Source: Typhlomys cinereus
Lineage: Eukaryota; Chordata; Mammalia; Rodentia; Platacanthomyidae
Direction: 5' to 3'
Assembly: GCA_023101885.1 (NCBI GenBank)
Contig: JALPQD010000361.1
Location: 406,327 to 470,326 of the forward strand
Length of the DNA stretch: 64,000 bases
Position numbers and translations under genes: made by a program. Below the pieces are notes generated by a model, which ran no database searches, was not told the DNA's origin, and saw nothing but the letters and a program-made list of their open reading frames with translations. Within the stretch, counting starts at the first letter, position 1; every line of letters starts with the position of its first letter. Shown here one piece after another: positions 1 to 11,397 of this stretch.

Positions 1-2700
1 CCCCTCTTCCGCAAATTTCCCTAAGCTTCAGGATGGGGAGAGATTAGGCAGGTCTGATTCCAGGTGGTTGATATAGAGTCTCTGATGTTCTGAATTATCG
101 TTTGTTGATTTTTTTTTTTTAGTTTGCTGCTCCTGCAATGCCCTTGGCTCCATCCATCCATGGGTATTGGATGTTACCCCCTGGCCAGAGATAAAAAGCT
201 GTTTAAAATAGAGTCTTATTATAAGGATAGATTCAAAGGTAGATGGAATATGAGTAGAAGACTGTGGTGAGAGGTGGGTCAGTCTCCCATTACAAAATGG
301 TTACCTTCTATTGCCAGACTATGCCCTCCCTTTCTGGTAAGAACATACCTCGTCAGTTGCAAGTGACCAGGAAGGAAAGTTTGTGAACTTAACCAGATGT
401 TTCATTACTTACTTGCAGTCTTTGATGGTGGCCTATTATCTCTGCTGTAGCATGGTCCCCTCTCTCCTTGTTTCTGGAGGGGCCCTCCTTCCCCTTCTCT
501 TCTGTTTATAATCTTTGCAATTACTGTAGGTATTACAGAGATTTATCTTTGAGTGTGTCTCTAAGTAGGTTTGGTACTAGGATCCACCTATTAGGGAGTA
601 CATACAGCGCTTAATTTTCTGTGTCTGGGATACTTGACTCAACATAATTGTTTCTAATTCCATCCATTTCACAGCAAATTCCATTAATTCATCATTTTTG
701 ATGGCTGAGTAGTATTCCATTGTATAAATGTACCATATTTTCCTTATCCACTCATCAACTGTTGGGCATTTGGCTTGATTCCATGACTTTACTATTGTAA
801 ACAGTGCTGCTATGAACATGGTTGTGCTTGTGATATCGAGATGAATTTTTGCTGCATGGGGGATTATTCCCAAAAGTGGAATAGCAGGGTCATATGGCAT
901 TTCAATCTTTAACTTCTTTAAGAATTGCCAAATGGCTCGCCAGAGTGGTTGTATGAGCCTGCATTCCCACCAACAATGTAGGAGAGTTCCCCTCTCTTCA
1001 CATCCTCTCCAGCATTTGGTGTTGTTTGTATTGTGGGTTTTGGCCATCCTGACCAGGGTGAGATGATATCTCAGCGAGGTTTTAATTTGCATTTCCCTGA
1101 TGTCTAAGGATGTGGAGCATTTTTTAAGATATTTGTTAGATATTTTAATTTCGTCCCTGGTAAAGTTTTTTTTTAAGTTCCAAGGCCTATTTTTTAATTG
1201 GGCCATTTGTTTCCTTGGTGTTTAGTTTTTCAAGTTCTTTGTGCACTCCAGATAATAGAGTCTATCAGATATATGGTTAGTGAAGATTTTCTTCCATTCT
1301 GTGGGTTGCCTTTGTGCTCCAGTTACAATCTCTTGATCTGAACAGAAGCTCTTTAATTTCATAAGATCCCAGCTGTTGAGTGTTGGTTGTATTGACTGTG
1401 CTATTGGATTTCCAATTAGGAACTGTTGGCCTAGTCCAATCAGCTCCAGGGAGTTCCCTACCCTTTCAACTAAGGTTTTTATAGTTTCTGGCCTTAGATT
1501 GAGGTCCTCGATCCATTTGGAATTAAGTCTTGCACAAGGTGACAAGTATGGGTCCAGTTTTAATCTTCTACATGTGGAGATCCAGTTATGCCAGCACCAT
1601 TTGTTGAAGATGCTGTTCTTTTTCCATTGGATTCTTTGGGCCCCTTTGTCAAAGATCAAGTGGCTGTAATTGTGTGGGCATATATCTGGGTCTTCAACCC
1701 TTGTCCATTTATCTGTGTGTCTATTTTGAAGCCAGTACCAGGCTGTTTTTATAACTATGGATTTGTACTATAGACTAAGGTTTGGTATGGTGATACCTCC
1801 AGCCGTGTTTTTGTTACTCAGGATTGTTTTTGCTATCCTGGGTCTTTTGTGCCTCCATATGAACATTGAGATTGCTTTGTCAACTTCTTTAAAGAATTGC
1901 TTTTGTATTTGAATTGGTATAGCATTGAATCTGTATATTGCCTTTGGTAGGATGGTCATTTTTATGATATTGATTCTGCCAATCCAGGAACATGGTAGGT
2001 CTTTCCACCTTCTGGTGTCTTCTGCAATTTATTTCTTTAGGGTTTGAAATTTTTCATTGTGAAGGTCACTTACTTCCTTGGTTGGGTTTATACCAAGGTA
2101 TTTCATTTTTTTAGGGTTATATAGTAAATGGGATTGTTTCTCTCAGGGCTTTTTCACTTCTTTCATTCTGGGCATATAGGAAGGCCACTGATTTTTGTAT
2201 GTTTATTTTGTATCCTGCTACCCTGCTGAACTTCTGTATTAGTTGGAGGAGTTTCCTGGTGGAGTTTTTGGGATCACTCAGGTATAAAATCATGTCATCA
2301 GCAAATAGAGATAACTTGACTTCTTCCTTGCTGATTTGAATCCCTTTTATCTCCTTTTCTTGTTTTATGGCTTCAGCTAAGACTTCAAGTACAATATTGA
2401 AGAGAAGTGGTGAGAGTGGACAGCCTTGTCTAGTTCCTGATCGAAGTGGGAATGCTTCAAGTTTTTCCCTATTGAGTATAATCCTTGCTGTAGGCTTGTT
2501 GTATATAGCTTTTATTATATTAACAAAGGTTCCTTCCATTCCAACTGTCTCTAGGGTTTTGATCATAAAAGGCTGTTGGATCTTATCAAAAGCTTTTTCT
2601 GCATTTATCGAAAGTATCATGTGGTCTTGGATTTTAGACTTGGATTCTTTATATGGTGGATTATATTTATTGATTTGCATATGTTGAACCAACCTTGTGT
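1..2700 (-). mobile_element. LINE-1 (L1), antisense 3' half, truncated by the window edge
   Basis: Read on the minus strand, this is the reverse-transcriptase and C-terminal part of L1 ORF2 followed by about 575 bp of 3' UTR. The element's 3' end lies beyond base 1, because the opening bases match the interior of the L1 3' UTR seen again at about 5160-5210. The 5' end of recognisable L1 is near 2700, inside the reverse-transcriptase domain, so the copy is strongly 5'-truncated. L1 elements are autonomous non-LTR retrotransposons; their machinery also mobilises SINEs and mRNAs, which fits the SINEs and retrocopies elsewhere in the window. This copy is dead (see its ORF2 entry). Confidence 0.93.
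577..2692 (-). pseudogene. L1 ORF2 remnant (reverse transcriptase to C-terminus), broken
   Basis: Open segments at 2692-2117, 1959-1768, 1659-1222 and 1206-577 together cover the L1 ORF2 protein from reverse transcriptase to its C-terminus, ending at a TAG at 577-579. The first segment holds the catalytic FADD box (2294-2305) and the motif-A stretch ending EKAFDKIQ. In motif A the residue expected to be the catalytic Asp is Asn (codon 2603-2605). The last segment carries the C-terminal signature KIWYIYTMEYYSAIKNDE. Stops or frameshifts near 1222, near 1768 and between 1960 and 2116 break the frame, and the endonuclease domain is absent because of 5' truncation. Function is therefore excluded. 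It is an old enough copy to have decayed, yet still easily recognised. Confidence 0.92.
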
Positions 2701-2982
2701 GCCTGTCACCCCAACTTTTGTAAGTAACCCCAACAAACTCATTGGTTTGTTGTCTATTGTAATTGTTTCTTTTGTCTGTTGTAGAACTTTTAGCTGGGGT
2801 GTATGGACAGTTTGTGACTTCTCCCCAGGAGTCCTACAGCAGTAATAAATTAAATTACACAGTAAGCAAACAAGTAAATCAATACTGATAGGGTTCTGAC
2901 CTGGGAATCCATGTTAGAAAGCGTTATTCACTGTGTAACAAGAGGAATGTTTCGTTTGTATAATATTAGGTCTATGAGGGAG
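2701..2982. other. Flank of the L1, no gene seen
   Basis: Bases 2701-2845 adjoin the L1 on its 5' side. They do not read as ORF2, but the phrase ACCAATGAGTTTGTTGGGGT on the minus strand (about 2730-2750) looks like rodent repeat sequence. This could be another repeat or a rearranged L1 5' segment. The rest is unremarkable. Confidence 0.4.
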
Positions 2983-3392
2983 TCACTTTCCATTGGATCG
3001 GAGCCACCAATTCAAGAAGTATTTGTCTGAGTCATTGCTTAGCTGGTGATCCTCCTGCTCATATGCATCAGTGCTATGACTGGACCGTGACACATCTGTC
3101 ATAAGTGAATACAACACATCTTCATAAGTCATTGTGCAGTGGAGAAGTCCATGTGAAATGGACTGCTGTAGAAAAGCTTCAGATTTCATCATTTGTAGAA
3201 CTGTGCATGCAAATAACGAAAAGCAAAAAATTTGAAAAGAAAATTTACCGCAGTCAGGGCTTCTTTGCCAGTCAGTATGTGACCCCTCCAGATGACGTCT
3301 TCAGCTGGTACATATGTGGCCCATTCTCTTGAGTACATCCTGACTGTCCACCTGCACCAGAGTGCCCTAGATATACTTATGTCAGGGCTCAT
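2983..3392 (-). pseudogene. Unrecognised coding-like stretch in two frames, possible pseudogene
   Basis: Two adjoining minus-strand reading frames of 67 and 69 codons (3392-3189 and 3192-2983) meet end to end in different phases, as a frameshifted coding sequence would. The first opens MSPDISISRALWCRWTVR. The second holds an acidic, serine-rich stretch (SHSTDAYEQEDHQLSNDSDK) and ends LNWWLRSNGK. Amino-acid composition is protein-like and there is no low complexity, but I recognise no family. No poly(A) tail or target-site duplication is evident. It may be a decayed retrocopy, or simply two chance frames side by side. Confidence 0.25.
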
Positions 3393-3639
3393 CGTCTGCT
3401 AGACTTGGTACTTGAAGTGAAGCTGTTGGTTCGTATCCATCTTGCTAATTCATCACACTTTTTAAAAAGCCGTTATCAGTGAATTTAAACTTGAAAAGCA
3501 CACGGAGCAGTAATTGTTGTGCTTTTTCTATTCAGCAAATATTGGTAAGTGTGAATTGGAAGACTAAGAAGTTCAAAATCAGTATGCTCTCAATGTTCTT
3601 TCCAAAAGGTATGAAGAAGGATCTCGGTCATGGCTCTCC

Positions 3640-3830
3640 ATGTTGATTCTTTCTAGAAGGCGTGAGGAAGAATCTCTACCATGGGTTTCCTCTACTTATT
3701 GTGGTTTCTGGTGGTCATCAGTGAGCCTCAGCTAGTAGATATGTCCTAACTGCAGCCTTCATTTTCTCAAAGGAGTCTCCTTGTGTGACCAAGTGCCTGT
3801 GCTCAAACATCTTCTCTTTATTACATTAGG
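3640..3830 (+). repeat. Possible old dispersed repeat fragment
   Basis: The stretch with TTGTGGTTTCTGGTGGTCAT (3698-3717) followed by an 'ATGTCCTAACTGCAGCCTTCA'-like phrase resembles a mammalian dispersed repeat whose family I cannot name. Nothing coding is visible. Confidence 0.25.
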
Positions 3831-3875
3831 AACTAGGAACAACATAAGGATCTAGTCTTCACTTCCTACCCTGTG

Positions 3876-4380
3876 TTAAGACATCTCTCTAGTTGCTGCG
3901 TGATCAAGCTTCTCAGGAATCCACTGGCTCGCAACGGTCACTCCCAGGGTGGTGATCCGTGTGTACATTTCATCTTCAGGCTCCACAGTGCTTAAGAAGA
4001 AACAACAAGATGTACTTGATTTTTTGAAGGCCAACAAAATAGTATTTGAAGAAAAAGATATTGCAGCCAATGAAGAGAATCATAAGTGGATGAGAGAAAA
4101 TGTACCTAAAAATGGTCTACCAGCCACAGGCTATCCTTTGCCACCTCAGATGTTCAATGAATGCCAGTACCGTGAGGATTATGATGCCTTCTTTGAAGCC
4201 CGGGAAAACAATGCAGTTTATGCTTTCTTAGGCTTGACGGCACCACCTGGTTCAAAGGAAGCAGAAGCCCAGGCCAACAGCAAGCTCAACGTTGACCAGT
4301 CTTCTTTTAGCATCGCCAAAAGTAAGTCTCCATTGCTTTTATAAAATAGCAAAATTATACTGGCTTCAAAATAAAAGGGT
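3876..4380 (+). pseudogene. SH3BGRL: Processed retrocopy of SH3BGRL, start codon lost and C-terminus frameshifted
   Basis: SH3BGRL is a small cytosolic thioredoxin-fold (glutaredoxin-like) protein of about 114 residues, normally encoded in several exons. Here the whole protein is read in one exon from 3949, so this is an mRNA-derived copy. Recognisable blocks in order are [67 protein letters not shown] and [12 protein letters not shown]. Damage: the initiator is GTG (3949-3951) instead of ATG; one residue is missing in the N-terminal Ser-rich turn (YISSSGST, against YIASSSGST in the human protein as I remember it); and a one-base deletion near 4277 replaces the final KQQA with about 20 unrelated residues ending SKSPLLL. 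The position of the original stop now reads CAA (4287-4289). An AATAAA lies at 4370-4375. The limits are approximate, and the 3' UTR may continue towards 4800. Confidence 0.88.
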
Positions 4381-5134
4381 TGATGTTGAATGAAACAATA
4401 GATTAGATAGTGTTCTTACATTCACACATTCATTCACAATCAAAATGAATACACAATTAAAATATGAACATTGTGGTAAGGGGAGTGTGGGAGCTGAAGT
4501 TAAAACTAAGTAAATATAGGATTGTTGTCTGCCAAGGCATTTTATGTACTTGAAGAATTTTACGAAGAAAACACTTTCATTTTTTTTTAATATTAGGCAG
4601 CTTAAGGATATCAATTTAACACTGAGAAATTTAAAGAGGAAGATGAGAATGAGGAAGAGGGGTAATAGGACAGGAGGAATAGTGGAAGGAGAGGCTTTTG
4701 ACAAAGTTGCCTCGTTAACTTTGGTGAGCATGAATGCATGCCTTTTTGATGTGAGGTTATCGCTATTAAAATGTACTTGCTGGTTAAGTTATGTTTCTGA
4801 TGTGTTAAAGAAATAACTTCCTGTGGTTCGTTTTAACATTCCCTTACATGTACTGAGTCACAAGATTTCCAGGCTGCTAAATGTAGTCTTCATACATTTA
4901 GTGATAAAAATAGATGGTTGACTATAAAAAAATCATCAAATACATTCCATTGACAGGTTCCTTGTTTAATCACAGGTATAATGCGGTTATGTTTCTAAGT
5001 TATCTACCTCAGTGAAACATAGATGTGGGTAAGCGAAAGGAATTGGATGCAAATAAGTTTAAAATGATCACTTTTTACAAAGAGCTTAGACTTGTAATTA
5101 ACCATTATATGATATGCTGTCTCTCACTACTCAA
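4381..5134. other. Retrocopy 3' flank, then unique AT-rich DNA
   Basis: The part to about 4815 may still be SH3BGRL 3' UTR, including ATTAAA at about 4766, but I cannot confirm this from memory. From about 4830 I see only unique AT-rich sequence. Confidence 0.45.
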
Positions 5135-5148
5135 GATTGTTCTCCTGG

Positions 5149-5658
5149 AACCAGGCAAGCCTAATCTTTCCCCATCCTAAAGCTCGGAGAAATTTGCGGA
5201 AGAGGGGGCGGTAAGATTGTGAGACCCTAACGATGGGGAGGAGCAACGATATGCAAGATACTCCACACAAGTTAGGGCCGAAGTAATCAAAATAGGACTT
5301 TGCATGACCTGCACAATGACCAACATATCATTGAAGCCCCAAAGTCTAGCATGGATCACAGGCACTAGGATCCTTAGAGGCAAGGGATTAACAGCCACAA
5401 TAGTGTCCTATGCTTAAGGGGAACACAAAAAAAGAGCTCTAAGCAATGCCACTGAGTCCTTATACCTCATCAGAGAGGAGGACCCAGAGGGAAGTTTGAC
5501 ATGCACAGTAAAAGATGCTCCAGGAATGGGGGGACGGGGCACTGGGAGAAAGAGAGAGGGAGAAAGGAAATGGAAAAGAGGGGAGGGAACAAGGGGATCC
5601 AGGGAGGGGTGGAAGGAGGGAGGGGAATGGGGTACTTATCAACTTTGTATGACTGGAA

Positions 5659-5721
<63 letters not shown>

Positions 5722-5725
5722 AAAA
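5149..5725 (+). mobile_element. LINE-1 3' UTR, 5'-truncated insertion
   Basis: Begins with the 3' UTR phrase AATTTGCGGAAGAGGGGG (5189-5206), which also occurs inverted at the very start of the window. It contains the purine-rich block typical of rodent L1 3' UTRs (5525-5635) and ends in an (AATA)n tail (about 5657-5722). Imperfect flanking direct repeats, GATTGTTCTCCTGG (5135-5148) and GATAGTTCTCCTTGG (5726-5740), look like a diverged target-site duplication that fixes both ends. No coding sequence is retained. Confidence 0.88.
5657..5722 (+). repeat. (AATA)n microsatellite, L1 tail
   Basis: An uninterrupted tetranucleotide tract that most likely grew from the L1 poly(A)-rich tail. Confidence 0.95.
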
Positions 5726-5740
5726 GATAGTTCTCCTTGG

Positions 5741-6680
5741 GTTTTTGCTAATGGAAATCTTAGAAACTTACCCCCATTAATACTACTTACTATATGAATG
5801 AATGCCAGTGTTTCTTGAGAGCTGACCTTTTTGTTGTAGTTTAGACAGATTTTGTGAACATGTTAACTCAGGCAGAAAGAATCACTATCAAACTTACAAA
5901 AAAAAAGCACTTCATCCAAAAGCACAAGTGTCAAACAAAAAGGGACAACTTTTAAATATTTTTGAAGATATGTAGGACAGGCACATGGTCCAAATTACTT
6001 ACCCAGAAGATATATATCTATTGTGCTTTAGTCCCATACTATTTTATCATTAATAACAAACATCTTTTACTTTAAACTACCTTATCATTCCTGCTACTTG
6101 CAAGACTATTATCGCAAAATTCATTATGGAATGATGGCTTTGTTATGATGTTATGAACATGGCTTTGTTTACTGAGATTCAAACTTAATGTGATGCTTTA
6201 AAATAAACGATGGTTTTGGAAACTTAAAAAAAATGTCTAGCTTTCCAACACAGAATATTTTATGTGAACAAATCTCTGTTAATATTTTGTGCATTTGAGG
6301 GATGGATCTATTCCCAAATACTTTCCCATTGAAGCACTCAACTGTTTTAAAAGACAAAATGCTCCAGATTTCTCAGGTGTTTTATCCTGACTCATGTTTT
6401 TTATAATAGTTTTAATTGTACTCTCCTTTTATAAGAAATGGCTTAGTGGGAAATTATGAACAATTGCAACTTTCATGTAAGTATAATGTGATTATTCATT
6501 TATGGTAAGAGTGTTATTTTCATTATGTGACACAGGTTTAAGATAGACTACATCGAATGAGTGGTCCAAGAGAAATATTGACTTACTGATAATATCTGCA
6601 GATAAATTTAACTCATGTGTTCATCAAAGCAGAAAAATGTTTTTCTTAATAAATATGGAACCGATAAAAGAAAGTATATT
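5741..6680. other. Unique AT-rich DNA, no gene seen
   Basis: No recognisable coding, RNA or repeat feature. Reading frames are short and uninformative. Confidence 0.6.
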
Positions 6681-6967
6681 GAGGGTTAGGGGACAACGTG
6701 GACAATATATAGTTGTCCTCCAAGAACAAAGACCTGAGTTGGATCCCAGAACCCATGTAAACTAAAAGCTTGCGTGATGGTATGTGCTTGTTCCCTCAGT
6801 ATTGGAGAGATGCAGAGAGGCGAGGTGTGGGGTCGCTGGTCAGTTGGCTTTGCTAGTCCAATTCAAAAGTTCCAGACCAGGGAGAGGCCTCGTTTTTAAA
6901 AAAGTAATTAATTAAAGGGCAAATGGCATCTGAGGTTCACATGGTATCCTGCACATACTTACATATA

Positions 6968-7034
<67 letters not shown>

Positions 7035-7035
7035 G
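6681..7035 (+). mobile_element. B4-type composite SINE with CT/CA tail
   Basis: The order of parts fits a B4 SINE. A decayed tRNA/ID-like head contains ACCTGAGTTGGATCCCAG (6731-6748). A B1-like middle holds the TATTGGAGAG and TTCCAGACCAGGGAGAGGCC phrases (about 6800-6890). The 3' part has a CATCTGAGGTTCACATGG phrase and runs into (CT)n (6972-7007) and (CA)n (7009-7034). It is well diverged, so an old copy. B4 elements are non-coding Pol III-derived retroposons. Confidence 0.7.
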
Positions 7036-7049
7036 CAGACTGAAGTCCA

Positions 7050-7165
7050 GTTGTGGTGATAGGATAGCACAGGGGAGGCTGAGTCATTAAGATCCCTCAA
7101 GCTCAAGAGCATGAGGTCAACCTGGACCACACACAAAGAGACAGACAATAAAACCAGACACGCTG
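7050..7165 (+). mobile_element. Possible degenerate B1 SINE
   Basis: GTTGTGGTGATAGGATAGCA, then GGGGAGGCTGAG and GAGGTCAACCTGGACCAC, follow B1 order at low identity. It lies directly after the B4 tail. Confidence 0.4.
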
Positions 7166-8935
7166 ATAACGGGTGCTGTGCAGACATTCCTCCTGACATT
7201 TCTTGTCTCTAGGGACACAGCAATGCTGAGAATATCATCACCCTCAGGTGCATGAGAGGCGCAGACAGTTCCTGGGAGCGCATGCCAGCAGCGGGAACTC
7301 ACACCCTGGTCTTTTGTTGTTTCCCTTCCCTGCTGTAGAACAGTGAGCTCAGTGACCATGCAAGCTGCCTCAGTGTGGAGCATTGCTGGCGTGGAGAGTT
7401 AAGGACAGGAGCTTGGGTTGCCACAAGTTGTCCCTAGCCCTTGAGGATATGTTTTAGTTGCCCTTGTTTTACATTTAAAGTACTGATGCTACAAATAAAA
7501 GGGTGTGGTCACTAGGTAATGTTAGTCTTAATGTTCATCTTCATCTTACAGGTAGGAAGACATAGGCACAGATAATTTGTATGAAATCTTCAAGCACATG
7601 CACATCATATGCCGAAGTGTCTATGTGTAGACGTACTCACAAGCAAGCATTCACATTCTGTTTATACTTAATAAAAGGCCGTCACCAAGTTGCCTCCTTG
7701 TGGCAGTGTAGAACTCCGCCAGCATGACTCACCCTCAGACCTGTGTGTCCCAGTGCCAGAGGCAGGCACGTAAGGGAAGGCACCTCACCAATGTCGCAAA
7801 CACCTACTTGCCGCATAGCTTCCTCTACTGAGAAAACCCAGCATCTGCAGCCGTGCTGAGGATTGTAAGACATGCTCTTCCAGCTGTCTGCTCCCCAGTC
7901 ACAGACCAGATGCAGCTCCCTGTGCTCTGGTTTATTTAGAAAAGTCATTTCTGAAATAAGAATATCAGCATTTCTTCGAGACTTCATTTCTCTCTCTCTG
8001 TGAAAAATGACTGTTCCTGACTACAACAACCCCCTTGTAAAATATCTGTGCCAGAATGGAAAATTCCACTCTGCAAAGATACGAATGCAGCTGCATGCAG
8101 TTGCTGCTGGACCTAGCCTGCAGTCCAGCAGCTGCTGTGAAGGGAGGACCATGTTTTCACCACACAAAATTGGAGAAGAGTACATTAGACAAAAGGACAG
8201 GTTTTTACTTAAGAAGTTTATAAGAACCCTCAATACATGCACAACAAGCAAAGCAGTGTGCCCTGTTTGTGGGAGCAGGAAGGAGCTCCCTGGAAGTGGG
8301 TCAACGGTGACAATTTGAAGTCTGTCCAGTGTCCTGATATCCTGTCTCTGGTGCACACGTACATTCTGCTCCATGCTCTCTGTGACAAGAGTCACATTGC
8401 TGGTTTCAGTTTTTGTGGAGAAATTTCTTCACAGTTTTTGTGGGGAAACTCAAAAATATGTAACTTCAATGTCCAGAATTGGCACAGAGAAGATATTTTA
8501 TAGGTTATCACTGAATAAACTGCGTCTGCGTATATTATGTAAAATGGACTTAATTGCTAAAAACAAAATCCTCTCCCTTTGCTGTAATTTTGACTTTCTC
8601 ACAATCTCTTCCCCAAATGACTTGGGCCATTTTCACGAGCTCCTTCTCACCAATGTAGTTGCTGATTTTTGCTTCATCGCTTTGACCAAATGTCTGACAA
8701 GATTCAATTTAAAGAGAGATTATCTTTCTTTGCTCATGGTAGAAGGATAAGTCAATCTCTTGGGCTCCAATAGGGGCAACTCTTATATTTGGTGTCAGAA
8801 GCATGACACTGCCTGATCATTTCTGGATGCTCAAAGAAGCAGAGGTAAAACAGGAAGCAATTCTGAACATAAACCTCCACTTCTGTGAGACCCCAGCTCT
8901 TAACATTACATGACCTCTTTTTAATTTCAATTTTT
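7166..8935. other. No gene recognised
   Basis: Unique sequence of mixed composition. Open frames of up to about 125 codons occur on both strands (8395-8021 minus, 8373-8750 plus), but they overlap, show no known motif and look like chance. Confidence 0.55.
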
Positions 8936-8939
8936 ATAA

Positions 8940-9270
8940 CCTTACTACTTCAGAAAATTTAAAATAGGATATTTTGCAAAAAGTTGTGCAGGAAATAAAT
9001 TTTCCAAACCATTGACAGAAACCAATCACAGAAAGAGAGAAATACAAAGAGACCCCACAGGGTCCAAAAACCTAACCAAATCCAGTTTCTGGCTGTGAGA
9101 ACCACAGCATGACACAAATGTTCCAAAACAGTAGGCAGCACTAATCAACCAACTATTCACAATGTCACTCTCCACCAAATCCTTGACCATCTGTGCTGTA
9201 ATTACACCAAAATGCCCAACCCTGTCTCTCAACCCCACACCACAGAATTCGTCAGCTGACCCGAGCCTCT
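8940..9270 (-). repeat. Dispersed repeat, probably LTR-type, copy 1
   Basis: This shares an ordered set of phrases with 56090-56335: AACCAAATCCAGTT (9073-9086 here), then TTCCAAAACAGTAGGCAG, then a CAACCAACTATTCACAA-like phrase. Two diverged copies of the same element 47 kb apart in the same orientation show that it is an interspersed repeat. I suspect a rodent MaLR/ERVL-type LTR, but cannot name it. Confidence 0.55.
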
Positions 9271-9274
9271 CTCA

Positions 9275-10775
9275 GCCTCCTTCCATACAGGGCTGACTGG
9301 GAGAGAACATTTTACAGTTAAACAGTAACAACACATTTGAGTCATAACATCTCATCTAGAATATAGTTGGTGAATTATTTCTCCCCCATTTGTTATTTCA
9401 CAGTTTATCCTGTTTTATATATATAATATACTATATTCACATATATATGAATGCATTATAACCACCTTGTTTGATATTTGTACATTAATCCAGCTAATAT
9501 TTATTGGGCACAATGAAAAATTCATTTAATTGAATACAGCTAAATGTATTAAAAATTTAAAATTAATAACACATCCTTGAAAAAAGACTGAAATGCACTA
9601 AATTCATATATTACAACATCGTTCATAAATTGAAAATTTTAGTAAAATTTAATTAATAGATGTATATTATTGCATTTACTAGTCAATATTTATGAACGCA
9701 TCATATTTAAAATATTACAAAATAATGCAGAATATCCATCATGTCTTATCAGCATAGTCTAATTATCTTCTTGAATTTGTTCCAGTTATTTTTCTTTTAC
9801 ATCGAAGCCGTTCTTGAAATGACCCTAAACTGTTGATGCATCTTCCTACACCTTTCATGGCCCCTAAAACTTCATTCTTTCATTGCTATCCTATTCTATG
9901 AACAAAAAGCAGAAGTTTTTAAATAAATCAAATTCTCATATAGTGTTGCAGATATACTGTGAAAGATCCTATAGCTCAGGTCACACAGTATGAACCTTGA
10001 TAGTACTGAAAATGATTTATTCACCTTCCTATTGTGAACACATGTGAGAAACATTTGAGCAGTTACCGCTCAAATAATTATAAAAATAATTTCACATATG
10101 ATATGAAATGCATGTTGATAGAAATAACTGGCTTTGGTGTTGATCAGAATTCTTAATTGACAATGAAAGGATCTGTAATTCAATGAAATGAAAAGTTGTA
10201 GTCCATGTATCCATAAAATGTAGGTTAATCAATTTGCTGCATCCTACCTATGCTTAAAGAATCCAAAGTACCCTTAAAATGCTATCTTCTGCTCTTCATC
10301 TTGCTCTTTCTTTTCTTGACATTTTTCTTGGGACATCTCTGTTCTCACAGCAGTCAAACTTTTCTGTTACTTTGTAGGTTTTCTCCCAGGTACATTCCAC
10401 TGTGCTAAGCCAGCGAGATTCTGTCTCAAATTTATTGATATAATCCTTCATTTTAAACATTGACAAGATAGCTCCTTAGATTTGACAATATCTAGAAAAC
10501 TGAGAGTAATTAACAACTATGTAGTAGATTAACATAATCTTGTAAAACCTATGAAGTCATAAAAAGTATATATTAACTCAGAAAACACAAGAGTTAACTG
10601 TTCAGAATTTTCTGTTAAGTAAATAGGAAGGAGTTCATTACAGATAGGGCAGCTATCAGGCAACAAATTTGGAGGTCTAACCCCCAAGTAAAGGACTCAA
10701 TCTGCTCACTCTCCCCATTGGGTGAGATAACACTGCTGGGATTGGGACTCGGCATTCAATCAGTGATGTCATTAC
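9275..10775. other. AT-rich unique DNA, no gene seen
   Basis: Strongly AT-rich, especially 9410-9720, with ATATAT stretches near 9418-9450. No frame or motif stands out. Confidence 0.6.
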
Positions 10776-10777
10776 TG

Positions 10778-11070
10778 TTCAGTTGCTGTGATAAGTGCAA
10801 GATCCAAACAATTAGGCTGACCAGTGGGTTTTATTTGTCTTGCAGTTCTCTATAGTTGAGGCCCTCATGATGCCAGGGAGATTCACACCAGCAGGAACCA
10901 AAGGAACTGTCCACCTGCCTAGGGAAAGGTCCTATGATGTGGCTTTCCCTACATCAATTAAATAACCTCCTGCAGGCTAGCTCAGAGGCTTGATTTATCT
11001 AGATAATTCTTCATAGGTGTGCATCTCTCAATTGTAAAGTACACATCTAAACCCAACTGCCACAAGATGT
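10778..11070 (+). repeat. Rodent dispersed repeat, family not named
   Basis: It opens with TGTTCAGTTGCTGTGATAAG (10778-10797) and later has CCTACATCAATTAAATAACC (10949-10968). Both match, at reduced identity, a repeat common in rodent DNA that I recognise by phrase but cannot name with certainty. No coding potential. Confidence 0.5.
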
Positions 11071-11397
11071 ATTTGGTATGTGCAAAACATGTTAATCTCA
11101 CAATCATGACAACTCAGGAGACAAGTGGGGAATTCAGATCATCTGGAAGGTGAGAACTCACCTCAACAGAGGTTGGATTTCACATCATGCAAGCATATCA
11201 CAAGGACAAATGTTTAGATTGCCCCTTCTTTAAAGGATCATCATGAAATATATCTCATTCTCCTACTTTGCACTTAGTTGAAGCATGATTCCTTGATTTT
11301 CGGGAAAACATGTAGATATTACAGAGCAAAATAACTGTTGGATAGTTAAAGTATATAAATCAGGCATTATATTCTTCATTACCGTAAATGCTGGCAA

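Noticed and set aside
1376..2845. Plus-strand frames opposite the L1
   Set aside because: Antisense shadows of L1 ORF2.
3949..4344. SH3BGRL-like frame taken as an intact functional gene
   Set aside because: No ATG at the expected start, an internal residue loss, a frameshifted C-terminus and no introns. A retrocopy fits better.
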